Shown piece by piece: positions 37,023 to 47,300 of a DNA stretch of 64,000 nt (position 1 is the first letter of the stretch; every line of letters begins with the position of its first letter). Source of the DNA: Portulaca oleracea (Eukaryota; Streptophyta; Magnoliopsida; Caryophyllales; Portulacaceae); the NCBI GenBank assembly GCA_029582165.1, contig CM055868.1, positions 10,305,501 to 10,369,500 of the forward strand, read 5' to 3'. The translations under genes were made by a program, and so were the position numbers. The notes beneath the pieces are model-generated. The model was not told the origin of the DNA, ran no database searches, and saw nothing but the letters and a program-made list of their open reading frames with translations.

Positions 37023-38815
37023 GTTGGCCGCTAATAATAATGGGTCAGTCGTCGACCTCTCTTTCCCTGCTCCCTTCCTCCACTTCCATCCTCCATCCTC
37101 CATCCTCTTCTTTACCGACCTTTTGTTTCTTCTTAGTCCTTCTCCGGCGTTTCAGTTTGGGTTTTCAGTTTCGCTTGGCTTCTCCTCGATGTTTTTCAGT
37201 TTCATTTTTCTGGCTAAGTCTCCGCTAACATGTGTCTTCTCCAACTCTAAGTGGCTACCTTCTTTTGGTGCTGCACTGCGACGTCTCGGGGTCTATGGTT
37301 GGTTTTCTGTTGTGCTCGGTTCTCTGAAGTTGGAGGGTCTAGGGTTGGTGTTTTTGAGTGGAGGTTCAGTTAAAGTGTTTGGGTTCAGTCGTTGCTGTTT
37401 GTGGCGGTGGGCATGGATCTCTAACCTTCATGCTCTTTCGTCTCCTCTGCTTTGTTAGATAGGTATGCTGCTCTTCAATCTGAATTGAAATCCTTATCTT
37501 GTTTCATCTTTGGGAAGGATAGTTTTGGTTCCCCAATTGCTTTGTTTGATTGAGCAAAGGTTGTTATAGAGCTTTTATGTGAATTGAAGGTTGTGTGTGC
37601 CCCTTCGCCTTTTTCTAATCTGCCTGCTCCTCAGTTAAGTTTAGATGGAGGGCTTTCTGCAGTTGCTCACAATAGTTTGGCTACAAATTCTTTGAGGGTT
37701 AGGGGTTGTGGATCTTCGTTTTCAATTTTTGTGGACAATTTACCAGCGGGTGTTACCTTGGTTGGAAGATTTATTCAAAATTGGTGTTATTGTTGATGTT
37801 TACATTCCTCGGAAATGTGGGAGAAATAGGAACCGTTTTGGGTTTGTTCGGTTTAAAGACAGGCAAACTAGTTCGTGTGCTATTCAAGGTCTAAATGGGA
37901 GGATGTTTAAGGGATCTGCGTTGAGTGTTTCCTGGGGTAAATTTAGCAAAAAGAAGTTTCCAAATCCTCCTTCTAGGAGGGGTTGTAAGGTCTGGAAGTG
38001 GGTGCCCAAAGTGAAGCAACATATTGAGGGTGCTTCGTCTTCTGATAATCTCGGTGTGGTTGGTGATTCTCTTGAGGTTAGTACGGACGACCAAGCGTCC
38101 CCATTGGCTGATGGTGGCTCCGATTCAAGTAAAAACTTATAAGATCCACGTGGTGCCTCTAAGGCTCGGCTTAATGCTATGAGTAAGTTTTCATATAAAG
38201 ATGCTCTTATGAGAGGCTCTCAAATGTGTTAATTTTGTGGGTAATGGTATGGTTGTCACTTCTGATAGTGATCGTACCATTAGTGACCCTCTTGTCCCCC
38301 TTGATGTTGAGCATGTTCTGGTTTGTCTCCAAAAGTGAAGTTTCATATGAAGAGGAATCTCAATAGAATGGGAAATTCTAAATTGTGCTTAGTCAGACAA
38401 GCAATTTGCAGGGTTATTTCATCGAGTAGCTCGGGTCTCAATAAAGGGAAGAAAAAACGCTGTAAAAGACAAGAGTCAAGCAGTGAAGATGGTTTAGAGA
38501 TCAATGACGAGGCTTTGAAGGTTCCTGTGGAAATATGCTTGGGTAAATTGAAGCTCGCAGAGCGACAAAGGTTGGGTCTAAATTGGGTGTCATTTGTGAT
38601 GATGAAGAAATTGCTGCAAAGATTTTTAGAGATGAATTGTTGGAAGAAAAGAAGGCGAAAGTGAAGTTTTAATTTTGTCTTTGTTGTTTTTATGCTTCGT
38701 GAGCTGTTTCTTTTGCCTGGTTTTGTTGTGTATCTTGTGCGGTTTCTTTTATCTTGTTTGGCAATGGTTGTTTGCGTACTCTTGCCCTTTTCTTGGGCTA
38801 TAAATAATAAAAAAA
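37023..38815 (+). mobile_element. 5'-to-3' LINE copy lacking ORF2, with an RRM in ORF1
   Basis: ORF1 reads (about 37690-37960, crossing frames) FSIFVDNLPAGVT, then an RRM-like block with YIPRKCGRNRNRFGFVRFKD and GSALSVSWGKF, i.e. RNP2 and RNP1 motifs. The 3' part ends CCCTTTTCTTGGGCTATAAA followed by an A run, a typical plant LINE tail. Possible 7-bp flanking repeats ACGATGT lie at 37016-37022 and 38816-38822. No reverse transcriptase is present between them, so ORF2 is deleted. ORF1 with an RRM was described for the BNR family of Beta vulgaris and relatives; assignment here is by memory. Confidence 0.7.
37708..38142 (+). pseudogene. LINE ORF1 fragment with RNA recognition motif
   Basis: The frame gives WLEDLFKIGVIVDVYIPRKC, then NRFGFVRFKDRQTSSCAIQG, LNGRMFKGSALSVSWGKFSK and a Ser/Asp-rich tail. 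RFGFVRF is the RNP1 core, and the upstream FSIFVDNLP in another frame is RNP2, so a frameshift separates them near 37770. The domain would bind the LINE RNA. The 3' remainder (to about 38664) has further open pieces with KKKRCKRQE-type basic stretches. Confidence 0.75.
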
Positions 38816-38920
38816 ACGATGTATAATTGGGATGTTCCTGATCCATAAATAATTGTTATATGTGCTTCATTTTATTTCCTTTCCTTTTTCACAAGTATTG
38901 AATTAAATGTTAATTATATA

Positions 38921-38922
38921 TA

Positions 38923-38962
<40 letters not shown>
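38921..38962 (+). repeat. (TA)n microsatellite, left of the MITE
   Basis: TA run directly abutting the inverted-repeat element, continued on its other side at 39504-39548. Confidence 0.9.
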
Positions 38963-38966
<4 letters not shown>

Positions 38967-39499
38967 AAATTGAATTCTAATAATCCCTACTATCACAAAT
39001 TGTATGACAATAATCCCTACTATCATTTTGGATTCTGGTGGTCCAAAAAAAAAAAAATTGTATTGTAGTGGTACCAAATCCATCACCATATTCTTTTTAT
39101 TTTTTCCAAGCCTACCCCATATTGTTTTTGTTTTTTGGGTTCCTACCCCTAGATAGGTAACGAAGTGTAGTTACTAAAACATTTTTTAAACTATTTTTTT
39201 GAGATTCCGAGCAATTATTATGATTTTTTAAAAGAAATAAAATTGAAAAAAACATAAAAAAATTGAAAAAAAATTGAAAAAAATTGTGAGAAATGCTGTA
39301 AATTCATTAAAAATCGTGGTAAAGTGTTATACAAAGTTTTGAATCAAATGCAACACAAAATCTATGATATTTAGCGTATACACTCGATTTTGTCCCACTA
39401 CAATACAATTTTATTTTTTTTGGACCACAAGAATCCTAAATGATAGTAGAGATTATTGCCATACAATTTGTGATAGTAGGGATTATTAGAATCCAATAT

Positions 39500-39503
<4 letters not shown>
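38963..39503. mobile_element. Inverted-repeat element inserted in a TA microsatellite
   Basis: Left arm AGGGAAATTGAATTCTAATA and right arm TATTAGAATCCAATATCCCT are the tips of about 95-bp inverted repeats (with CCCTACTATCACAAATTGTA and its complement). Both sides are pure TA. Because the phases differ, an odd-length target duplication such as 9 bp is excluded, while TA, 8 bp or 10 bp fit. It resembles MITEs that specifically invade TA microsatellites (Micron-like, known in rice). Confidence 0.8.

Positions 39504-39548
<45 letters not shown>
39504..39548 (+). repeat. (TA)n microsatellite, right of the MITE
   Basis: Continuation of the microsatellite split by the inserted element. Confidence 0.9.
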
Positions 39549-39551
<3 letters not shown>

Positions 39552-39561
39552 TTTTGTTGAC

Positions 39562-39762
39562 TGAACCAGAAGTTCAACTCAATAATAAGAATTTTATCTT
39601 ATTTCATTAAGTGAATCTGAAGTTCACTCTAATATTAAAATTTTGTTCAATTTTGAAGTTCATTCTGATATAAAAATTTTCGTCTATCTCATTGGTGAAC
39701 CCGAAGCTCACCCATCACAAATATTAACTTTTATATAATTCTGTTTGTGAACCAAAAGTTCA
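39562..39762 (+). repeat. Five spaced imperfect palindromes (TGAAC-n5-GTTCA)
   Basis: TGAACCAGAAGTTCA, TGAATCTGAAGTTCA, TTGAAGTTCA, TGAACCCGAAGCTCA and TGAACCAAAAGTTCA occur about every 40-52 bp in the copia leader just before gag. They may be protein or RNA-structure sites of the element. Confidence 0.65.
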
Positions 39763-40102
39763 CGAGGCCACTGATATTAATGTTTGGTATATGTGTTTAT
39801 GGTGGATAAAATTAATTGTTTTATATACTCCACCTTTTCTTTTTGTTCAGCTCCATCGTTTTATTTTATTTATTCCATTATTGTGTCATGGCTTAAATTT
39901 CCATTTTTGTATTCATTATATTTTTTCGGATGGGGTCAAATTAATACTCATGAAGATTGAAGCTTATTTAGTTAATTGTACTTATAGTTAAATCTTAAAG
40001 TTTATTTTAACTACGTTGATTTAAGATTTTACTTTTTTTTTTGTTTCGAATGGAGATTTTTTATTGTTCCTAACATATTATTTGTATGTTTATTATAGTA
40101 CC

Positions 40103-41668
40103 ATGTCGAACTTGGCCAACCTAGAGTTCATTGCTCTAGATATATTTGGTAAAAATTATTTATCATGGGTACTTGATGCTAAGATTCATTTGGCTACCAA
40201 GAGTTTGGAAGAAACAATAATAAAGGACAACAAAGCCTCCGCTTAATACAAGGCCAAAGTCATGATGTTCTTACGCCACCACCTCCATAATTGTCTTAAA
40301 ATAGACTATCTCACGATTGAAGATCCATTTGAGTTATGGAACAGTCTGATAGAAAGATATGACCACCAGAATACAGTCATTCTTCAAAAAGCTCGACATG
40401 ATTGGATGCATATCAGATTTCAAGATTACAAATCTGTAGCTGAATATAATTTAGCACTTTTCTGAATTACCTCACAACTGAAATTGTTTGGTGAACCAAT
40501 CACAGACGAGGGTCTGTTGGAGAAAATGTTTTCAACTTTTCATGCAAATAATGTGATTTCACAACAATAATATCGTGAAAAGGGTTTCAAGAAATATTCG
40601 TAACTAATTTCTTGTCTGCTAGTAGCCGAGCAGAATAATGTGCTTTTGATGAAAAATCATGAAGTCGCCCTATTGGCTCTGCCCCATTCCTTGAAGTGAA
40701 TGTGGCAACATATGGCCCCAATTACCATAGGGGAAATAGAAGTCACGCCAGTAGTCGGGGTCATGGAGGTAATCGTGGTCATGGTCTAGGTCGCGGTCCT
40801 AGTCGTGGTCTTGGTCGTGGTTATGGTCGTGACAACTCCTTCAAAAGATCATCTTCCCACCAGAAGTGGGACCCTAAAAATTATCCGGCCAAAAATATTG
40901 AGGAAAGTGGAGGAAACGGGCATTGGTCGCGTACTTGTCGTACGCCAAAACATCTTGTGGATCTCTATCAAGCATCATTAAAAAACAAAGGAAAACAAAT
41001 AGAGACAAATTTTATACAAGAAGACGGACCTATTGATGAGTCACACTTAGATGTTCCTGATTTCTTTTCCCACCCTGAAGGAAAGATCGATCATCTAGTT
41101 GGTGATGACAATGACAAGACTTTTAAGGACTAGGATATTATCCTATAGGTTTTTGATGGAAAATTTTGTTGCATGACTTATGTTACTCATATCGTTATAA
41201 CTTTTATTTTTCCTTTAGTTAGTTATATGGTGTTCAAGGATTTTCATTCCTAAATGTATGAGTTTTGGCGTAATATTATATTTATTTCTTCTTACCTTGG
41301 ACACTTCATCAATTGGAGTAATAAACGAATAAGAAGATATGTGCCTTACATATAGTGCAACAACACACACTATTCTGAAAAATAAGATATATTTTTTTTG
41401 TTTGTTGATACGAGAAGCAAATGTAAGTACTATATCGGGTTGTTCTAATTTAATTGAAGGCTTTAGAAGAGCTTATATAGAACTACCTGGTGAACCTATT
41501 TTCACATAGATAATGCACTATATTCCATTAAGTTTCAAGGATATTTGCAGAAATGGATATCATATTGAGACAACTAGTGCAATAACGTTGAATATTTACA
41601 TATTATCAAATTTGTATTGGGAAAAAGATGTGTGTTGGAAAAGTTACCGTCATTATAATCAGGGTTAT
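40103..41668 (+). pseudogene. Ty1/copia gag-protease pseudogene
   Basis: The ATG at 40103 opens MSNLANLEFIALDIFGKNYL, then SWVLDAKIHLATK, LWNSLIERYDHQ and ARHDWMHIRFQDYKSVAEYN, a copia-type gag (UBN2-like) seen in many plants. In-frame stops interrupt after DNKASA, after LALF and later. A Gly/Arg/His-rich segment (GRGPSRGLGRGYGR) precedes a decayed zinc knuckle GNGHWSRTCRTPKHL. Protease-region fragments (ANVSTISG, SFKDICRNGYHIETT) reach about 41668, where another repeat begins. The pol half is missing. Dead element. Confidence 0.82.
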
Positions 41669-41671
41669 ACT

Positions 41672-41860
41672 TAGGGGTGAGCGGGACGGGATCCCGGTAA
41701 TTTTCAGAGGTCCCGAACCCGGTCTCGGTTGTGACCGGGAGCAAAATTTGCTCCAGTCCTGGTCCCGTTTGTGACTGGGAGCAAGGATTTGCTCCCACTC
41801 CCGGTCCCACCGGGATTGAGAAATCAACTGGGAATTTTAGTCCCGGTTTTCTAAAATTTC
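41672..41860. mobile_element. hAT-like MITE fragment
   Basis: TAGGGGTGAGCGGGACGGG at the left is a hAT-type terminal sequence and is followed by CCGG-rich repeats (CCCGGT, ACCGGGAGCAA) arranged in inverted pairs. No mirrored end (CGCTCACCCCTA) was found to the right, so it is truncated. It cuts the copia pseudogene. Confidence 0.45.
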
Positions 41861-42119
41861 TTCACCCATTATTTGATTTATTTCCATTAAAAACCAACAT
41901 AATTAATTAGACAAGTTTCTATAATTTTACAAATGTGGGGGCCGGTTTGTTTACATAGCCACTTTTCCCAAAACATTTTAGAAAACTTTCAGTGATATTA
42001 AGAGGTTTGTTTACATAGCGTATTCTAATTTGATTTAACCAGATTCTTCTTTGGACAACTTTCGGTGATATTAAGAGGTTTTTCTTTTCAACTCGGGGCC
42101 GAAATCAAACAAGACTTCC

Positions 42120-44045
42120 CAAACAAGGATCCTCGCGGATCCACTGTTTAGGTGAGTCTGAATTAGGCCTCGAATCATGACCAATTGGTTAGAGTTTGAA
42201 TCAGTGGTCAAACCTGACCCACGGAAATGGGATCCGCGAGGATCCCAGGCCCATGAGACCTCTGATCCACGAGGATCAGGGCCTACTGGGTATGGGATAC
42301 ACGAGGATCACCAAGCCCTTGGGCTGGGTGTCCTTCAGACCAAGCTTGAACGAAATGGTTTCCCCCCATACCCCCAGAAATTACCGAAAGAAAAAAAACG
42401 TTAAACCAAAAAACAAAATGCACAAAATGAAGTGGAGTCGCAAGTTAGTTTTTTTTTTATAAAAAAAAACTAACAAAACAAGAGTAAAACTCCATAACTG
42501 CGAACCAAAAGAGAAAAGGGCTCGGGGGTAAAGGTACAAGTGTATGAGGGGTGCTCCTACACTGCCCGTAAAACGACCTTTACTCCGCCGGGTTTTAAGT
42601 TTAGAAACGAGAAAAGAAAACTAGGAAAAGAAAGATTGTCACCAAGTTTCAAAATTAAAGCATGCAAAAAGTCACGAATTAAACAAACATCTAAAGAAAG
42701 AAAAAAAAAACAAAAAAGTTACAGCGGGCGGGGAAAGAGCGCTACATGGTTACAAATTAGAGAAAACCCAACAGAACAGAAGGAAAAAGTATACCAAATC
42801 CTGGTGGATCCGCGAGGATTTCCTTGATCAAATTCAGATTTCTCGATGTATCGCGCAAATCTCGGCAGTAGTGCTCTTCCAAAATCTACGAGAATTCTTC
42901 CCAAAAAAAGTATGTTTGTATACTCACTTTTGTGTTGATAATTTCTAAAAGCGTACCTACACCAAACTTTTTGAACCCCTCCAAAATCCGCGAGGATTTC
43001 CCTTTATAATCAGCATCTTCGGCAGTTATCTAAAGCATCACCCCCTCCCCACTCAGCATGGGATCTGCGAGGATTCCCGTTAATGGGAAGAGTGGGTCTG
43101 GCCAGTTTCTTGACTGAAGAAACTGCTCCATTTGAACAACAAAACCGCGAGAATTTTCCCTCCCAGCCATTCGATCCGTGAGGAATTTCTATTTTTGGGC
43201 CAAAGATAACAAATCCGCGAGGAGCTACCTGGGCTTGAAGAATGGATCCGCGAGTAATTTTCCCGGGCTGGGAAATGGGATCCGTGAGGATCCAGTTCTG
43301 GGATGGACAATTAGGATCCGCGAGAGCCTGTGTTTTAGGCTGACAAATTTGATCCGCGAGAGTCTTTTACCTGGGCCAAAAATTGAATTCACAAAGATTT
43401 TCCCCATTTCCTGAAAAATTCGCGAGGATTTTCCCCCATTTCCTGAAAAATCCGCGAGGTTTTGACTGATGAAACTATTAGTCTTGCGTAGAATCCGCGA
43501 GGAATTTCCTGAAAAATCCGCGAGGATTTTTGCCCATTTCCTGAAAAATCCGCGAGGAATTGCCTGGGCCGGCCTGCAGATATCCACAAGGATTTGTCTC
43601 AGCCCAACCGATGATCCGCCCGAAACTGATACTTGGTTGGCTTGCTAGGATCCGCGAGGATCTGGCTTGGGCTGTTCACCGGATCCACCAGGATTTGGTC
43701 CTGGGCCTAGTCACTGAATCCTCGAGGATTTTACCCCCAAGCCTAATCAATGGATCTACGAGGATCTACTCCAGGCTTGATCACCGGATCCGCGAGGATT
43801 CTTGGGTTGACGTTGACAAAGATGACTTTGACCAAGAGTTGACTTTGACTAAGAGTTGACCTAGACAGTTGACTTTGACTTTGACTTTGACTTGACCGAC
43901 AGTCTGTATCCCCAAAGACCCCCTTGACCGACAAACTCAGCGAGGACCCTTTTGACCCAAGGATTCACTTGACGAAAAATCCACGAGGGACCCATATCGC
44001 CCAAAATCCTCGAGGAGTCCAACATGTCTGAAATCCTCGAGGGCT
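42120..44045 (+). repeat. Block with about 30 scattered copies of a TCCGCGAGGAT-like motif
   Basis: The 11-14-bp word GATCCGCGAGGATT and variants (TCCACGAGGAT, TCCGTGAGGA, TCCTCGAGGA) recur between 42120 and 44045 at irregular 20-70-bp spacing, densest at 43170-43800, mostly on the plus strand. Intervening text varies but often carries CTGGGC or TTTCC(T)GAAAAA. There are no coding domains. A middle part (42400-42790) lacks the motif and is A-rich. The block probably belongs to the noncoding part of a large LTR element, but no LTR ends were recognised. Confidence 0.75.
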
Positions 44046-44153
44046 TTCTTAAGTGTTATTTTGGTGTCTAAAGTTAGCCCCCACTTTGACTGAGTCTGAG
44101 TAAGACGAAAGTGAAAGTATACCTTGAGACTGTTGTAGCTAGTCTGGTGATTT

Positions 44154-44530
44154 TTCGGGGGTAGCCCGAATGAATTGAAAATTGGTCGGAGGTAGTCCGA
44201 TTGAGATTGCTGGAGGTAGTCCAAACTTTGATGAATTTCTCGGGGGTAGCCCGAACACTTGGATGATATCCGGAGTTAGTCCGCTTGAAAATGCTGGAGA
44301 TCGTCCAGGCTTTGATGAATTTCTCGGGGGTAGCCCGAACACTTCGATGATATACGAAGATAGTCCGCTTGAAATTGTTGGAGGTCGTCCAGGCTTCGAT
44401 GAATTTCTCAAGGGTAGCCCGAGTAATTGGATGATAATCGAAGGTAGTCCGATTGAAATTGGTGGAGGTTGTCCAGAATTTGATGAATTTCTCGGGGGTA
44501 GCCTGAGTTGTACTTGAAATTACTCGAGGA
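44154..44530 (+). repeat. 84-bp tandem repeat (4.5 units), each three 28-bp subunits
   Basis: Units start at about 44154, 44239, 44323, 44407 and 44491 with TCGGGGGTAGCCCGAA. Inside each unit the phrase GG(A/G)GGTAGTCCG recurs every 28 bp, giving a higher-order 3 x 28 structure. Because 84 is a multiple of 3, four reading frames stay open, with periodic GGSP on one strand and RATPEKFIK on the other; these are repeat artefacts rather than genes. Confidence 0.85.
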
Positions 44531-44659
44531 TAGGTACCTACAAGAGACAATGAAACTTATGAGTATCAAAGAAAAGTCAAAACACGGGGTCACTTCCCCT
44601 GAAAATGACAATTTTTTTTATAAAAAAAAATGTAATCGAGGATAATGGAAAAATTATGC

Positions 44660-44945
44660 TAGCCGATGAGAAAAGCCCCCGCTGGAGGCGCTGGCAGCGC
44701 CCTCTAGACGCTGGTCGCGTCAACTGATTTTTGCTTTTTGTATTAGACGCTGGCAACGTCTGGGACAAGTGGGCAGCGACTGGTGTTGAGAGGCGCTGGC
44801 AGCGCCAGCTGCCGCACTGGTAGCGCCAGCTTCAAGTCATCTTTTGTGAGGGGCGCTGCTAGCGTCCCATACGACGCTAGTGGTGCCCCGTTCTTCCTCC
44901 CTCTATCTGGACCCCGAGGATCCAATGGACTAGACAAACCCAACA
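44660..44945 (-). repeat. Truncated 3' LTR of the copia element
   Basis: Homologous to about 49565-49847. On the minus strand it starts TGTTGGGTTTGTC (44945) right after CCAAGGTGTAGAT, which occupies the polypurine-tract position. Homology stops near 44660, so more than half of the LTR is missing. Its GC-rich GGCGCTGG/GCGCCAGC words form small palindromes. Confidence 0.8.
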
Positions 44946-45045
44946 ATCTACACCTTGGACCATGATCCGAGATATCGGTCCTGAATAAATGCCTTGACTA
45001 TCGCCATCTACAGGCCCCTTCGCAGGGCGTGGCACTACATGGCTC

Positions 45046-46185
45046 TCACATGCTCAAAACGTCAACTATGTCCAAACAATGTTTGAACTTAGCTATAGAT
45101 AGACGTTTGGTTAACATATCGGCAGGATTATAAGAAGTATGCACCTTCTTTACCACGATCTCTCCTGCAGCAACTGTATCTCTGATGAAGTGATACTTGA
45201 CACTTATATGCTTGGTCTTCGAATGATAAGTGTCATTCTTGGTCAGATATATAGCACTCTGACTATCTGAATAAACCACAGTCTCACCCTGGGGTACTCC
45301 AAGCTCCATGACCAATCCCCTCAACCAGATGGCCTCCTTCACTCCTTCCATTGCAACAATATTTTCAGCCTCTATAGTAGACATGGCTGCTATAGATTGG
45401 AGTGAAGCTTTCCAGGATATTTCTCCTCTATACATGATGAACACATACCTTGAAATTGAGCGTCTCCTATCCAGATCTCCACCATAATCAGCATCAACAT
45501 AACCTGCAACATCAGACGTTGCAGTACTACCTTTATCATGCAGGATACCCTTCTCTAAAGTACCCTTCACATAGCGAAGGATCCACTTTACTCCTTCCCA
45601 ATGCTCCTTCCCTAGATTCTGCATATATCTACTCACCACACTAACTACATGGGACAGGTCAGGTCTAGTGCACACCATAGCATACATCAAACTACCAACT
45701 GCACTAGCATAGGGAATATTGGACATCCTCCTTACCTCTAAACCAGATTTAGGACATTTCTCACAAGACAATTTGAAATGTGCAGCTAAGGGTGTTGAAA
45801 CTGCTTTACAATTTCTCATATTGAATCTGTCAAACACCTTCTCCAAATATTTCTTCTGAGACAGGAACAACTTCTCTGCCTTTTTATCTCTTTGGATCTC
45901 CATACCCAAAATCTTCTTTGCCGCTCCGAGGTCTTTCATCTCAAACTCCTGGTTGAGTTGAGAGTCCAGCTTCTTTATAAGTGACATGTCCCTGGAGGCA
46001 ATCAACACGTCATCAACATAGAGTAATAAATAAATGAAAGACCTTTCTTCAAATTGCCTGTAGTACACACAGTTGTCATAGTGACTTCTTGTGTACCCTT
46101 GTCCTATCTTAAAGGTATCAAACCTTTTGTACCACTGCCTGGGTGCCTGTTTAAGTCCATAGAAGGACTTCCTCAATCTGCACAC
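45046..46185 (-). pseudogene. Copia reverse transcriptase (C-terminal part) and RNase H
   Basis: The frame of 379 codons reads CRLRKSFYGLKQAPRQWYKR, then LLLYVDDVLIAS (the YVDD catalytic motif), EFEMKDLGAAKKILGMEI, and the RNase H blocks GYVDADYGGDLDRRRSISRY, SIAAMSTIEAEN and KTKHISVKYHFIRD, then NPADMLTKRL. This is typical Ty1/copia. The stop after VPG at 46195 separates it from the RT N-terminus, which continues upstream in the same polyprotein order. Confidence 0.92.
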
Positions 46186-46194
46186 TTGTTCCTG

Positions 46195-46944
46195 CTAACC
46201 AGGAACGATGAAACCCTCTGGTTGCCTCATATATATTTCTTCCTCCAACTTGCCATGGAGGAAAGCTGTCTTCACATCAGGTTGGTCCAACTCCAAATCA
46301 AATAGATCAATGAAGGCTAACAAGGTGAGGATCAACGTATGCCTCACGGCTGGCAAGAATACTTCGTTATAGTCGATTCCTTCTTTCTGGTTGCAACCCC
46401 TAACCACTAATCTGGCCTTCCACCTTGCACTTTCTACACCAGGGATACATTCTTTTCTCTTGTACACACACTTTGCAGTAAGAGCTCGTCGCCCTATAGG
46501 CAACTCACATAGCTCCCATGTATGATTCTTCTGCAGGCTCTCCATCTCCTCTTGCATAGCTTCTATCCAGTTTGAGGCACTCGGACAGGATATGGCCTCT
46601 TGATAGGTAGAAGATTCAGCACCTTCAGGAGTTTCTTCTGCTGCATTCAGCGCATATGCGATCATAGCGTCATCTTCTTCAGTATATCGCATTGGTCTCC
46701 TGATCTCCCTCCTGGGACGATCTCTTGCTATGCTCGGTTGTTCCTGCACCTGAGGAACATTAGTCTCAGTCTCAAGCTCATCAACTTGAGTTGGTTTAAG
46801 AGCATCATCAGCAGTTTGCTCCTGATTGCAGGTTCCAGCAGCTCCACCTTGAGCCTGCTCCACCTCGAAAACCATTCTTCCTGCATCTTTCTCTTGATTT
46901 CCTGCATCATTAGAAGTACTGGTAGATTCCATTCCAGATAACAT
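46195..46944 (-). pseudogene. Copia integrase C-terminus to reverse transcriptase N-terminus
   Basis: Asp/Glu/Gln-rich linker, then RPRREIRRPMRY, YQEAISCPSASNWIEAMQEE and the RT start HTWELCELPIGRRALTAKCV, then GIDYNEVFLPAVRH and DVKTAFLHGKLEEEIYMRQP. The family's LDVKTAFLHG reads PDVKTAFLHG here, and a stop follows EGFIVPG. A TGA also interrupts upstream, just before DVTFNETAML (around 46968). Confidence 0.9.
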
Positions 46945-47023
46945 AGCAGTTTCATTAAAGGTTACATCTCAAGATTGTATAACTTTCTTCAAATCAGGAC
47001 ACCACATTCTGTATCCCTTAGAC

Positions 47024-47300
47024 TCAGACCCGTAATATGCATTTAACAGCCCTGGGAGACAGCTTCCCATCATTCACATAGGCATATACAGGACATCCAA
47101 AAATTCTCAAATTAGAATAATTAATTGGATTACCTGTCCAAACTTCCTCTAGAATCTGGTATTCGATAGAGGCATGAGGTGATCTGTTCAACAGGTAGCA
47201 GGTAGTAGATATCACCTCTGCCCAGAACGATTTGTTCTTCCAAAGCCCTGCATTAGAGAGCATACAACGGGCTTTCTCCAAGAGTGTCCTTGTTCGGTTG
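47024..47300 (-). pseudogene. Copia integrase core, C-terminal fragment
   Basis: It reads RTLLEKARCMLSNAGLWKNK, SFWAEVISTTCYLLNRSPHA and YSNLRIFGCPVYAYVNDGKL, the end of the integrase core. The N-terminal half, with the zinc-binding domain and the first catalytic Asp residues, is missing and replaced by unrelated sequence. A frameshift near KCILRV separates it from the next piece. Confidence 0.85.

Larger units (their letters stand above)
36640..40102 (+). mobile_element. Copia leader region interrupted by a LINE and a MITE
   Basis: The span between the LTR end and the gag ATG is 3.46 kb, far longer than normal. It is explained by a LINE at 37023-38815 and an inverted-repeat element at 38963-39503. 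What remains (about 1.1 kb) includes a run of imperfect TGAAC...GTTCA palindromes at 39562-39760. Confidence 0.55.

Noticed and set aside
36976..37458. 160-codon hydrophobic frame (FLHFHPPSSILFF-like)
   Set aside because: Pyrimidine-rich LINE 5' untranslated region; no domain and overlaps another random frame.
42120..44045. Recurring GATCCGCGAGGAT word considered as a CRISPR array or as concatenated cloning sites
   Set aside because: Repeats are short, imperfect, irregularly spaced and sit in plant repeat sequence; no cas genes and no vector sequence.
44182..44517. 111-codon frame with periodic GGSP
   Set aside because: The 84-bp repeat is a multiple of 3, which keeps frames open on both strands; no start context or homology.
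44074..44550. 158-codon minus frame with RATPEKFIK repeats
   Set aside because: Same 84-bp repeat read from the other strand.
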